The notes under the pieces: generated by a model
The model's input: only the letters and a program-made list of their open reading frames with translations
The model's database searches: none
What the model was told of the DNA's origin: nothing
Shown here: positions 10,850 through 21,689 of the stretch, piece by piece
Layout of the letters: every line of letters begins with the position of its first letter
How positions within the stretch are numbered: position 1 is the first letter of the stretch
Translations under genes and position numbers: made by a program
Assembly: GCA_001972305.1 (NCBI GenBank)
Contig: BDDD01000321.1
Location: 124,001-188,000 of the forward strand
Source of the DNA: Cephalotus follicularis
Lineage: Eukaryota; Streptophyta; Magnoliopsida; Oxalidales; Cephalotaceae
DNA: 64,000 nucleotides
Direction of reading: 5' to 3'

Positions 10850-12310
10850 GCCGAGCATCTGAGGAAGTACTATCAATAAATTGTAAGATATTTTCAATGA
10901 AAGTTTGAAATTTTTCCAAGATCTATGTTCAACATTATAGTTCCAAGTTTGCAAGGGACCGGAGGTCCAATGTTCAAGTCCTCAAACCTCTGAACAGCCA
11001 CCGATCAGTTCCCTAAGGTCTACTTAAAGCATCTCGGACCACGCTCCCAAGGGGGCACCAAGGTCCAAAGCTTCTTAAGCCTCACGCAGGCTAATTCTCA
11101 AAAAAAAAGAAAATCAACAAGGGTCGAGGTCTCACGCAGACCAGTCAAACGGGCGTTTAAGAGCATCCAAGGATGCACTTACAAAAGCCTCCTTCCGAGG
11201 AGCAAAACAAAAGCCTCCTTCCGAGGAGCAAACAAAAGCCTCCTTCCGAGGAGCATCTATATCCATCAACAAAGACTTCCAAGGAAGCAAGACTCCCAAG
11301 GGAGCAAAGACTGGTTGGCAATACCATGGGAACTTGCCCAACCGGACCAAAAGTCGTGACTTGAGAGGCGAATCCATGGGAACTCGCAACGATCAAGGTC
11401 GTCGGACTGAGCACTTTAATACAAGTGTCTCCAAGTGGACTGAAAGCTCAGCCGACCTGTCCTAGAACATCCTAGGTCAGACGATACTCTCCTCGGCAAA
11501 CCCGTGAGAACTTGTCCGAGCAGACCAAGAACTCAAACTATGAGTATAAGGATATTGTGAAGACTGAGATGCTGTCAAATTAAAGTACTCTCAAAGGTGA
11601 AGGGTCCTACGTGGACTATCAAAATTGTGTGACCTCGCCCACCAAAGGTTAGTGATTTTTGTTAAGTTAAAAGTTCCAAGGAACTATCAGTATACATACA
11701 CGTTCAAAGCTCGAACACGTATGGAGTTGATCACGTCCGAGAAAGCAAGGGCCTGTTCTTTTTTACTCAAGCCCTTTTTGAAGTTATTTGCTTACTTATG
11801 AAAGAAATCCGAGGTCACAACAAGAATAAAATTCCCAAGGGAATCATCAATATTTATATACTTTGATCAAGTGTCCAAGTATTCCGAGAAGACGAAATCC
11901 GAGGAGACAGGGTTCTTTTCATTTATATGTTCGAGTTACTTAAGTTCTGATTGGAGTTAAGTGTTCACTTAGGGCAAAGGTCCGAGATTACTTTGAAGGC
12001 AAAAAATTCCTAAGGGAGTTGTCAATTGAAGATCAAGTCCGAGAAGGCAAAGCCTCCTTTACTTATATACTTGCTAAAGTTACTTAAGTTCTTTTCAAGT
12101 TAAGTGTTCATTCATAGGAGAAGTCAGAGATTACTGCGAAGACAAAAATTCCTAAGGGAATTATCAACAAGCAGAGATAAACCACAACACTTAGTGAACA
12201 AATTTAAATGTGAAGACAGAGGATAAGAAAGGAAATTTTTCATTAATGTTTAAAAAGATTACAAGCAGAAGAAGCCAAAGGCTATTACAAGACAAAAGAA
12301 AAAACAAAAA
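10850..12310 (-). other. Inverted spacer arm of element 1 (integrase end to antisense 3' UTR)
   Basis: Read on the minus strand, this stretch matches element 2 from about 26621 to 27880. The match begins at the last codons of integrase (the NAEHLRKYYK coding site) and covers the intervening non-coding spacer with its repeated TTCCTTGGAA / CCTTCCGAGGAGCA short repeats (three copies at 11189-11251). Nothing here is coding. Its orientation is opposite to the same sequence in element 2 relative to the left LTR. Confidence 0.75.
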
Positions 12311-12626
12311 CTAAGTCTGAGGAGCCCCTTCATGCTCAGAAGGAGGATCATCGCGAGGAGGAGGAGGAAGAAAGAAGGCTTCAGTTGAAGGAAGAGGAGG
12401 ATAACCCACACCAGCAAAGATGTCTTCTGGAGTTGAGGAAGGAGCAAGAGCAGAGGAGTCCACCACAGGATCCGAGGAAGTAGTACCAAGATTTTCACCA
12501 AGAACAACTACCTCAGGAGAAGTAGGAGTTGTCGTCTCGCCCACGGCAGCAGCAGAAGCCTCTTGAGCCAACTTCTCACGGACCTTGTCCTCTGCCTCAT
12601 CAATCCCTTCAGGATAGAAGTCGAAG
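12311..12626 (-). pseudogene. Antisense gene, 3' end (exon 3 C-terminus) fused to LTR U5
   Basis: Minus-strand codons from AFDFYPEGIDEAEDKV to the terminal EGAPQT and stop match the last 110 residues of the antisense protein of element 2. The reading frame continues upstream into the U5 end of the LTR (MEDFYLLRETLVTD), giving a chimeric 119-residue frame. The joint lies at the word GATGC, shared by the LTR (CACTGATGC) and nearly by the gene (AATGC). The chimeric frame is a by-product of the rearrangement. Confidence 0.75.
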
Positions 12627-12712
12627 GCATCAGTGACAAGCGTTTCTCTTAACAAATAAAAGTCCTCCACGTAGGATACTGTTGAGAGAAGGATTTCTGT
12701 ATCAACAGTACT

Positions 12713-13422
12713 GTTTAGTATTTCTGTCTTGTTTCATATTACTTTATTTTCTTTAGTTGTTGTATCTAAATGTTTTTATTTATTTATTTTTGTATGAATA
12801 ACCCTACAATCAAATTATTTCTTGGACATTGTCCAACGTATCCATCCGAAATGTAATAACTCATGCGTTGATGATGGCTCAAGTCGACGAATAGAAGGAT
12901 GTAATACCTCATGCCAACAAAGCTAGATCAAGAATCTCAGTCTGCACGTGGATAGAGTAAGGACTTTGGGAGTGGAACCAGAATGTAAACACCGGTGGCT
13001 GTAAGTGAAGTTGTAAATTGGTTAGTATAAAGTGGCTGGAAGTTAGTTGGCAGGTTGTTCTATGTAAGAGTTACTTACTCCAGAAAGTGTTCAGTGAGCG
13101 TTAGTTACAAAGCCTATAACAGAGTAACTAATGCTTTAAAAAATTGGTGTTGTTTGTTAATAATGCTAGAATTTTGAAGCATGTGGAGGTCAGGTGGTAC
13201 TGTAGACGACAACTCAAGCCTTAAACTTTCTACCCGCAACTTCAAACTAACAGTTATTTATCTATTTCTTGGAGAAATTCTTGTTAGACGAAATGAACCA
13301 ACATTCTTAGCTGGACTAAATAATCAAACATTGAACGACAAGTACATGCATGCCAACTACGACGATAAATTTAATTGTCTAAAAGTTGATGATTTTGATA
13401 CAATTATTTACAGTTTATACAT
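12713..13422. other. Intergenic DNA, nothing recognised
   Basis: AT-rich sequence between the right target duplication of element 1 and the RPL21 fragment. A plus-strand frame at 13181-13477 overlaps the antisense of the RPL21 fragment and has no familiar motif. It was not accepted as a gene. Confidence 0.4.
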
Positions 13423-13578
13423 CTGCCGCTTTGTGCTAATGACTTCACCTCTAGCCTTTGCTTATGCCTTCAGTTGATCATCCTTAATTTTCCTTAGCTT
13501 GAATTCCTCAGTGCACCTTGAAGGTTGTACATGCTTCACACGAACATGAATCCTCTTCCTGATAATTCTGTTGCTCAC
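13423..13578 (-). pseudogene. RPL21: 60S ribosomal protein L21 (eL21) gene fragment
   Basis: Minus-strand translation gives [20 protein letters not shown], then [18 protein letters not shown], a stop, and AKARGEVISTKRQ. This is the conserved central-to-late part of plant cytosolic eL21. A splice acceptor (TTACAG) precedes the first codon, so the fragment was copied from genomic DNA rather than from mRNA. The stop in QLKA*AK (TAA for an expected GAA) and the loss of homology after STKRQ show it is dead. No mobile-element boundary was found around it. Confidence 0.8.
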
Positions 13579-14159
13579 CTGTAATCAAGAATGAGAAAAA
13601 TATTCATCAATGTAAAGTACTAAAATGGCCATTCATGTAGTGACTAGCATGTAAACAATCAACAGAATAAACATAAGCTCAAAAATTCATTACAAGTAAA
13701 AATAATATCCCCTCGTAATACATTCTGAGATATGGATTAAATACTCTACTTAATACAAGAGTGAAAAAAATAAGAGAGATTAATTACAATAGTTTTGTGA
13801 TCATGAAAGTCTAATCCGCAAACCCAAATAACTTAAAACTACAATTATATATCTTCTAAGTACTTGCACAGAGAGCATCAAAGCATATCTACGTGCACAA
13901 ATGCATAAGCATAAAACGAGCTTAACATTAAAATCAAACAAAAGTATATATTTTTTTTATATTTTTTGACCTTGAATAAATCAAAAAAGACCATAAGCTA
14001 GTGAAGTGGTTTATTTGTATCCAAATAAAAGAACAAATCTCCATCAAAACTCAAAAGTAGACAATCAAATCCAACGATATTAAATATAGAACTTCGACCC
14101 TTTAAAGGTAATCACTCTGACCCTACTCTGCGCTATGCGTTAAAGGGCATTATATTTTT
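13579..14159. other. Intergenic AT-rich DNA
   Basis: No open frame, repeat or motif with support. It lies between the RPL21 fragment and the palindrome downstream of the FAR1-like gene. Confidence 0.4.
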
Positions 14160-14194
14160 GGCACGCTCTCAGTTTTAAGACTGAGAGCGGTGCC
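14160..14194. repeat. 35-bp near-perfect palindrome, copy 1
   Basis: GGCACGCTCTCAGTTTTAAG continues as ACTGAGAGCGGTGCC and forms a hairpin. A diverged copy in the same orientation, also preceded by ATTATATTTTTGG, lies at 44260-44294, so the pair brackets the FAR1-like gene and everything inserted in it. A second weaker hairpin (CTCTCAGTT / AACTGAT) follows at 14214-14235. It may be part of a MULE terminus, but no 9-bp target duplication was found. Confidence 0.6.
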
Positions 14195-14461
14195 TGGCTT
14201 GAACACCGTTGTCCTCTCAGTTGCTAGAACTGATCTAGAAGTGGATGGTATGGTTGTGTTCCACTCCCATCCGAGAACCACTGAGACATTGTTTGTTTAC
14301 AAAGGTTTTGTGCTTGTTGGCTTCCTCTACACACGAAACCTGTTGTTTCAAACAAAAATTTGGGAATGATAAACTTCTAAAATGCAAGATAGTACCCAAT
14401 CAAATCAGACACATAATAGTTATAGGTGATTCTATATAAAGCTACAATAAAAGAGTCAAAC

Positions 14462-14539
14462 CTAATAATGTTGACTCGACATTCCTTCCTCTCCTCCGCT
14501 TTCATTAGAGACATCATTCTCCTCGTTGCTCATATGAAT
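14462..14539 (-). pseudogene. FAR1-like gene, last exon
   Basis: After a TTTTAACAG-type acceptor the minus strand reads IHMSNEENDVSNESGGEEGM, then SSQHY and stop. It is in phase with the donor AAG|GTATGA at 14633. The short acidic tail after the zinc knuckle is consistent with FAR1/FRS proteins. This is the 3' end of the broken gene continued at 14633-14958, 17392-17964 and 40146-41510. Confidence 0.5.
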
Positions 14540-14632
14540 CTGTTAAAAAAAAATTAAACTGTGAAGTATGAACAAAGTGACAACTACAGAGATTTGAGAA
14601 ATGAATTTAATAACTACATCAAAGATTTCATA

Positions 14633-14958
14633 CCTTAGCTTTCTTTGGACATGTTGTCATATAATGCCCTTTCTCCAGACATATGGAACACATACGTTTC
14701 TTTTTTTTCCTTCTGACTGTTCGTCTGCCCGGATGGAATTCTTGAAGCAATCTTTGGACGACCCTTGGTTCTCACTACTTGAGAGTCTCGAATGGATATC
14801 CCATGCATGTCAGAAGAAATTACAATAGAACCAACTTCACTGCGAATACCATCAGGAGGCACTGGTTGTCCGTCAAACACAACTCATCAAACTTACTCAT
14901 GAAACCATTCAACCAAGAACGATATTCGTTATATGTGGCAATTGAACTTGATGCTTTA
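14633..14958 (-). pseudogene. FAR1-like gene, C-terminal part with zinc knuckle
   Basis: The minus strand encodes SSSIATYNEYRSWLNGFMSK, then a linker with VVRTKGRPKIASRIPSG. After a one-base slip in an A-run comes CSICLEKGHYMTTCPKK, a CCHC zinc knuckle. The RTKGRPK-(S)R...CCHC order is the standard C-terminus of FAR1-related and MULE transposase proteins. The frameshift at the poly-A run near 14701-14712 makes the copy defective. It is contiguous with 17392-17964 once the solo LTR and one copy of CTTTA are removed. Confidence 0.7.
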
Positions 14959-15616
14959 TGTAACACCCCCGAATAGTGGGAGCCCTTACAGGTCATACTA
15001 CAGAACCTAAACAAAACATACACATAACAAAACTCAACTTTATTCATTTAACGTGGTGGTCTGAAACAAAATCCTTTAACATATAATAGTCCGAAACAAA
15101 ATCTAAAAAATCATAACCAAAGTCATAAACTGAAAAACATAACATTTATCAAAAGTCAGACCCTAACGTGACCATAAGATAACAAAATATAAACGGACCA
15201 ATCTCCTAGATGATCCTTAGACATAGGGTGACATCTCTCTCACAAATTCCCAAAACGCTCCTGAAAACCTGCCGCATGGAAAACAAAACGCGGCTGAGCA
15301 AACCTCAGTAAGGATAAGGAATATAGAACATAGAACGATGATTTAAACAAAACAGGAAGTATCTGAAATTTAAATCAGAAATTTGCAAAATCCGATTTTC
15401 AAAACAATATCTGAAAGCATAATCCGAAAACAAAATCCGAAAGCAAAATCCGATTTCATAAGCAATATGCAAGATTCAAAGCAAAATCTGAATTTCAAAA
15501 CAATATTCGAAACAATATCCAGTTTTCATAATCCGAATCCGAAAAATCATAAATATCCTATTAAATATCATAACTTTGTCCGATATCATAATTCCATAAC
15601 AGAGATCCAAGCCCGA

Positions 15617-15648
<32 letters not shown>

Positions 15649-17391
15649 TAAGTGCAAGGGGTTTGAAGGCCCACATGCTCCGACGGAAAGACGTGTACGG
15701 CACCACATAATCAATCCCAAAATCCGAATCCGATAACAAAATCTAGGGTTAACCCATACGCCTCAATTGACCATATCCTATCACAAGATATAAATAGACG
15801 TCGTAGACTAATCACACCGCTATGGAAGTGTCATGTCCCCGTGCCAAGCATACGAAATGCCTATGGTACCTCCATAGGTAGAAAACAAATATCTCTGTAT
15901 GTCATTATTCCAAGAAAATATTAACATACTTCCTAATGTGAAAGTCATGTTCGTTTAACATACTTCGATAGTGAAAGTCATGTTTGATATCAAAAAAAAA
16001 TCCATATTCTTTCGTAAATGAAATTCATACTCGTTTAGCATACTTCCGACAGTGAAAGTCATACTCAATTTATAAAAATCGAACAAACATATGATAACAA
16101 AATCCGTACATTTTCACCAAGTAAAACAGAATTTATGAATATGTCGACTATTTCTAAAACTGATTTTTCGTATATACGTATTCATTTTCATAGAAAACAT
16201 AAAACATCAAAGTTAAAATAGACGTTTCAAAGATTCCAAAAAGGTAAAGTTCATAATTTTTAGTTGAGAAACGAAGCTGCAGTAAATTTTTATAGTCACT
16301 GATTTCATATGAAAATAGGACATGAGCAGAAATTTTGAACAATGATTTACGTCAAGCAGTTGACAGAATTTTGACACATACAAAACATAACAATTTTAGA
16401 GGACATCCTAACATTTTCAAAACATCCAACCATTCAAATTTTCTTCAAGAAACGAGCAAGATATGAATAAAACACTTTGCTGCAAATTATTAGAAGAAAA
16501 CAGAGCATGGATGCTTTTGAAAAAGAGTGGAATCCTTACCTTACTTTAATCTCCTTCTCTCATTCTCTTAGTCGAATTCTCCTCTTCAAACTCAGCAAAA
16601 ACCAACCTAAACTTAGGCCAAAACTACCCATATATATAGAAAAGACAAACTTGGAGAGCAAACATTGCATAGTGAGTCACCATGACATCACCCATGTCAG
16701 TTGTCAATGTGAGTCACCTCCTAGTTGCCCATGTGATGGAATTCTCCACCAAAACTTGATGCCACATGTCCCTTTCCATCAAAATATCTTAACTCCTTAC
16801 TTCCTTGCTTGACATGTGTCCCTCAAACCATTTAATTCATTTGTAACGAGATAAAACGTTAACTTCTGCAACTAATCTGCAGTCCAAAGCATCGACGCTT
16901 CATATCCAAGCGTCGCCGCTTACGGGTTTGTCCAAGGTTCTTCATCTGATATGCTGGGCAAAGCGCTGACGGTTCTCTTCAAGCGTCGCCGCTTTGGGGT
17001 CTCGTTCAGGTCAAACAAAATGCTTGACTTTGAAGAGCCGAAGCTTACATTTAGAGCGTCGTCGGTTATATCCAAGCGCTGCCGCTTTCGTCGAAGAGTC
17101 GTCTGTCGGGGAAGTTTGTCCAAATTGAAAACGCACTGGTTTTAACCGGCGTTAGAAGGGGTCCAAGTATCGAAGATTTAATGTTCAAAGCGTCGCCGCT
17201 TTCGTAAACCGTCTGCGCTTAACACAGAAATAATTTTATTTATCCATTTACACATTCTAACAATTATCCAAAAGGCCCAAGGCTGGTATCAGTCAGCCCA
17301 AACCATCAAGACCAAAACAAAAAAGACAGACCACTTAACTAAACAAATTAAAAAGCCCGAACATATGAACACAGACAAATGGGGTATTACA
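14959..17391 (-). mobile_element. Solo LTR of a Ty3/gypsy-like element (2.4 kb), TSD CTTTA
   Basis: The ends are TGTAACACCCCC (14959) and GGGGTATTACA (17391), TG...CA with inverted similarity. The 5-bp duplication CTTTA lies at 14954-14958 and 17392-17396. The insertion interrupts the FAR1-like coding frame exactly between HKA and the AAHK side. There are no internal genes, so it is a solo LTR left by recombination. The minus orientation is inferred because the CGACGCTT-like motifs (16886-17215) share strand with those in the 2599-5908 LTR. It contains an (AT)n tract at about 15627-15649 and decayed ATCCGAAA-like repeats at 15370-15560. Confidence 0.88.
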
Positions 17392-17964
17392 CTTTATGTG
17401 CAGCTTTGGTGGCTAATGCTGTAAGACTCCATTCCAGAATTGGAGTTACCGTATTCTCATTTTCTTTGGTTGTAGAAACTCCACTCTCCATTATATACCT
17501 AGCACCGATGGTCCACCTCTTCAGCATATACTATTCGGGGATGATAGTGAGATGTCTCTCATGCATAATCCTTAGGATATGTTTTCAAAAGTATCCATTG
17601 GTCTCAAACTTCGCACATTCACATTTGAGAGTCACACCCTGAGCTTCATCGTACACAATGGTCCACCGTTTCCTCTTATCCTCATCACATAGCCCCACAA
17701 TATATATTGTGGCAGCATCGTGGTCACTCACCATCTCATACCAACAACTCACACTCTCATGAAGCTCCGCCTGAAACAACTTGAGCATTATTGTTGTATA
17801 ACCATCTTCAACTGTTTTCTCAAATGGAAACCTGGTTATTAACTTAGGATTTGAATTCATTGTCCAATAATCCTTCCGTTCTTCTACTTGACGACGTGAC
17901 ATCAATGCTCTATTATATTGTTCAAGAAATTTAGGCAAATGAGTGTTGGAATTCACAAACCCAT
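17392..17964 (-). pseudogene. FAR1-like gene, central part with SWIM region
   Basis: The minus strand encodes FVNSNTHLPKFLEQYNRALM and SRRQVEERKDYWTMN, then FPFEKTVEDGYTTIMLKLFQ. It continues through WTIVYDEAQGVTLKCECAKFE to KHILRIMHERHLTIIPE and KRWTIGARYIME. This is the FAR1/MULE segment running from the end of the transposase domain through the SWIM zinc finger (CxC...CxH). The third SWIM cysteine is replaced by a TGA stop (GYF*KH) and another stop follows IIPE. The upstream end abuts the Copia insertion at its TSD (17960-17964). Confidence 0.8.
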
Positions 17965-18374
17965 TGTTGTGACAAGCAGCGAAGACACAAGATAGCAGCC
18001 AAACAAATAAAACGAAGAACGACACAAAACACAAGATTTACGTGGTTCAATCAATGTGATCTACGTCCACGGGCGAGGGAGAGGAATTCTACTAAATCAA
18101 ATGAAAGAGTTACAAGTTACAAAGATCGAAGAATCGATCACCAAAGAACAAAACTAGTTTCTCTCTCTAATAAAAGCTTACAGCCACTCAAAAACTTAAG
18201 CTTAAACTAAAACTTACTCTATAATTTACATCAAGGAGAATAACATATATATAGGCACACAAAAAAAATCATAATCTGACTAGAAGGAGGAGTCCTACTC
18301 CGACCTGACTAAGGACTAAGGAGTCCTACTCCTACTCGACTTAGGAGTGCCAAAATTCAAGTCATATTTTAACA
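17965..18374 (-). repeat. Copia 3' LTR (410 bp)
   Basis: On the plus strand it runs from TGTTGTGACAAGCAGCG to CATATTTTAACA. The polypurine tract AAGTGGAGATT (minus strand) abuts its inner side at 18375-18385. It is the partner of 39733-40145. Confidence 0.93.
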
Positions 18375-18559
18375 AATCTCCACTTTGGCTTGAATTTTTA
18401 TGTGTCAAGAAGTCGAACACATTCTCCCAACAACTCTAAGCTTACGTGAGCGAACTCGGTGTAAGAAACAAGAGCTGTAACAAAAGAATGATGTTCACTT
18501 CAACAAACTAAACGTGAAATTTCTTCCTCACCTCGCCTCCAAAGCCCCCAAGGGGCACA

Positions 18560-19857
18560 AATCAAACAAGCATGCCAACCAAGTTTAAGAAATGCTTAAA
18601 CTTGTTGGCGGGGACTGGTTTAGTCAACATATCTGTAGGATTGTCAGCAGTACCAACCTTCTTCACTGTAATATTTCTATCAGAGATGGCTTCTCAGATA
18701 AAATGATACCTGGCATCGATATGCTTAGTCCTCTCATGATATACTTGGTTTTTGGTCAAGTATATAGCACTCTGATTGTCGCAGAAGATGGTAGAGCTTG
18801 CTACCTACTGAAGCCCAAGTTCAAGAACAAGATTCCTCAACCAAATAGCTTCCTTAACTGCTTCTGCTACTGCCATGTACTCTACCTCTGTAGTAGACAA
18901 GGCAACTGTCAACTATAAGGTTGACCTCCAACTAATAGCTGAACCCGACAGGGTGAAGATGTACCCAGTTAATGATCTCCTTTTATCGAGGTCACCATCG
19001 TAGTCAGAATCTACAAAGCCCACAACTGTGGTTCTGTTCAAAGCTTTTCTATCAAAGACTAAACCCAAATCCACAGAGCCTCTAAGATACCTAAGTATCC
19101 ACTTCATTTCCTGCCAATGAACCTTTCCCGGACTCGCCCATATATCTGCTCATCACGCCAACTGCTTGAGCAATGTCGGGACGAGTGAAGACCATCGCAT
19201 ACATAATGCTTCCTACTACACTGGAATATGGGACACGCGACATAGCAGACTCCTCGGCCTCTGACTGAGGTGAATGTAGAGCTGAGAGTCTAAAGTGGGA
19301 TGCCAAAGGTGTACTGACAGACTTAGCGTTCTACATGCCAAACCTCTCAAGTACTTTCTCAATATACTTCCTCTGAGAGAGAAATAGCTTCCCTTTCTTC
19401 TTGTCCCTATGAATTTCAATACCTAAAATCTTCTTGGCAGGGCCGAGATCTTTCATCTCAAACTACTCACTGAGCTGTTTCTTCAAAACTAATATCTCTG
19501 ATATATTCTTCGCAGCAATGAGCATGTCATCCATGTATAAGAGGAGATAGACAAAGAAACCATTATCAAGACGTCTGAAGTATACGCAACTGTCGTTGGT
19601 GCTCCTCTGATAATCATGCCCTATCAGAAAACTGTCAAATCTCTTGTACAATTGTCTTGGGGACTGTTTCAAACCATACAAATATTTCTTCAATCTGCAG
19701 ACGTGGTCTTCTCTGCCTTCTACAGAATACCCTTTTGGCTGAACCATGTAAATATTCTCCTCAAGCTCGCTATGCAGAAATGCAGTCTTGACATCAAGCT
19801 GCTTAAGCTCTAAATCATATAGAGCAACCATGGCTAGCAACATACGAATAGATGTAT
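18560..19857 (-). pseudogene. Copia RNase H and second half of reverse transcriptase
   Basis: From the right, the minus strand reads HTSIRMLLAMVALYDLELKQ, LDVKTAFLHSELEENIYMVQ, KKYLYGLKQSPRQLYKRFDS and the catalytic LLYMDDMLIAA (YMDD form). It continues through SVPYSSVVGSIMYAM and FTRPDIAQAVGVMSRYM-like segments to the RNase H region MKWILRYLRG...VDSDYDGDLDKRRSLTGYIF and EYMAVAEAVKEAIWL. The RT was cut by the CACTA at 19858-19860, between VVK and HTSIR. There are frame breaks near 19450, 19330 and 19100. Confidence 0.85.
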
Positions 19858-19884
19858 GTTCACTACTAGAAAAAGACCATTTCC

Positions 19885-20420
19885 CGACCGCCAAAGCGGT
19901 CGGGAAAACCTTAAAAGCGGTCGGCGAAAGGTTTTCCCGACCGCCGCGCCGACCGCAATGACGGCCGCTTATAATTGGGTCACCGATTATAGCCCGACCG
20001 TTTCCCCGACCACCTTTATCATTTACCGACCGTTAAAACGGTCGGTAAGGGATGCAGTTGCTGTTGATCGGTGTCAGAAAATTAATTTTATGAGGGTTTT
20101 ACCGACCGCCCTGGCGGTCGGGGAATGTTGAAAGCGGTCGGGAAATAAAAGAAATTTTTGAAATTAAATTAATTTTATAAGGGTTTCCCGACCGCTCAGG
20201 CGGTCTGGAATGTTTGAAAAGCGGTCGGGAAATAAAAAAAAAATTTTGAAATTTGATAAAATTTATAAAGGTTTCCCAACCGCTCCGGCGGTCGGGAATG
20301 TTTGAAAAGAGATCGGGAAATAAAATAAATTTTTGAAATTTAATTAATTTTTATGAGTTGTTTGCCGACCGCTATAGCGGTCGGGGATTGTTGTAGCGGT
20401 CGAGAATTGTTGTACTGACC
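19885..20420. repeat. CACTA left subterminal repeats
   Basis: Multiple copies of CCGACCGC and GCGGTCGG occur, often paired as short palindromes (for example CCGACCGCTATAGCGGTCGG at 20364-20383). From 20080 a roughly 90-bp unit, GGTTTCCCGACCGCT..GGCGGTCGGGAATGTTTGAAAAGCGGTCGGGAAATAAA with an AT-rich spacer, is repeated about four times. Such arrays are the expected transposase-binding sites of CACTA elements. Confidence 0.88.
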
Positions 20421-20801
20421 ACTCACTAAATCTCTGATCATCATTATGTAATCAGACAAAATTATAGATTTCTGGCTTTTACCCGTGATGAGACATGTTC
20501 ATCACTAGAGAACTAAGCAGTTCCTGTATTCTTCAACAAATATGAGAATCATTTTTTACTATGTTGACTCATGAATTGCGTTTATTCTTTTAAGATCGGA
20601 ATAGCAAGCAAAATAAATCATAACTTCTCTAAAATGGAAAACATATTCATTCTACTTAATGAGCATTTACATATTTTTTTTACAGTGATTAAGATCTTAC
20701 TCATCTGTGTTTATTAAATACGGAGACAAATCAAACAAACTTCACAAGCATTGTATATAATTTTCCTTCCAACTTTATTTAGACAAGTGTTACTTGTACC
20801 A
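20421..20801. other. CACTA interior, nothing recognised
   Basis: AT-rich sequence between the subterminal array and the captured dihydropyrimidinase exons. It may be the captured gene's 3' flank. Confidence 0.35.
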
Positions 20802-21625
20802 TCAAGAATTGGAACGCTTCACTGGAGCTCTGAGCGAGGATAGATACCGAGCATCTGCCTTCTCAATCCCATTAAAAATATAACTGAAGGGAGGCATCTC
20901 TATGTACTTTCCAGAACCAGGAACAACCTTCAGTTCATCATTTTCCCAGACAACTCTTCCACCAGCAATTGTCACTTCAACTTTTCCCTAAGAAAACATA
21001 GCAAAGACTATGAAACAAAACAAAGCATGAGAAGACTAAGGATGTTATGTGTCACACACACACACTCACAGTGGGGGGAGAGAGAGAGAGAGAGTCCAAG
21101 GCACAGGCATCTATTAGAAAGACCTTGATTACATTGAACAAAGCTTAGCAAGGAATGTTTCAATTGCATAGGGTCATGACAAACTCAAGGGTCAAACCAA
21201 GAGTATGTCTTCAAATGACCCATTCGAAAATCCGCGTAAAAATCTTATTTAACCTTAGTAAGAATATATATCTTTTGTTCTCGACACAGGATAAGATCAG
21301 TATTTTAGTGCCTCGTGTGTCTTGGATATTATATTTGCACTATCTTTTACAATGATGAGAGAGAAACCTGCAGAAGTCCAGTCGAAAGGGCAGCTTGTAG
21401 GGCCTTAGCATGTCCAGATGCCCTAATAGGGGGACTCATAACATACCTGAGACATAAGAAGGATGGAAGTTGAATAAACTTAAAATTCTGAAAAGTGTGG
21501 TCAAACACACACACAAATGATAAAAAGGGTGAGGAGTTAAACTTTGCAGCAGTAATGAAGTCAGGATTCCAAAGCTCAGAGTCATCAAGGACTAATCCGG
21601 AGACTACTGGCTCTCCAATAACTTT
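20802..21625 (-). pseudogene. PYD2: Captured dihydropyrimidinase fragment, C-terminal exons
   Basis: Three minus-strand exons with splice signals. 21625-21543 encodes KVIGEPVVSGLVLDDSELWN and PDFITAAK. 21446-21368 encodes YVMSPPIRASGHAKALQAAL and STGLLQ. 20987-20802 encodes GKVEVTIAGGRVVWENDELK, VVPGSGKYIEMPPFSYIFNG and the terminus APVKRSNS with stop. The order and introns match plant dihydropyrimidinase, the second enzyme of pyrimidine catabolism. At least one exon is missing between 21446 and 20987 (the GTDHCAF-type metal-binding region was not found). The N-terminal part is displaced to 34253-34678 by the Tat and hAT insertions. It is a fragment, not a working gene. Confidence 0.85.
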
Positions 21626-21689
21626 CTGTCATGCAGTTTACATACAGAATCAAAGTAAAAGTTATTGTTCTCATCTAAAAGGATAAACA

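Larger units (their letters stand above)
7870..12707. mobile_element. Tat element 1: rearranged LTR element with two inverted U5 ends
   Basis: The left end reads TGTTGATACAGAAATC and the right end is its reverse complement, GATTTCTGTATCAACA. The inverted match covers about 80 bp with one visible mismatch. The 5-bp duplication GTACT flanks both ends (7865-7869 and 12708-12712). The left arm (7870-about 10849) matches, in order, the 3' LTR, PPT, leader and antisense-gene exons 1-2 of Tat element 2. The right arm (about 10850-12626) matches in inverted orientation the end of integrase, the spacer and the last part of antisense exon 3. It is capped by 82 bp of LTR U5. gag, protease, reverse transcriptase and almost all of integrase are absent. 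The element cannot encode its own mobility but was inserted with a normal target duplication. Confidence 0.85.

Noticed and set aside
13181-13477. A 98-residue plus-strand open frame
   Set aside because: It overlaps the antisense of the RPL21 fragment, and has no recognisable motif or splice context.
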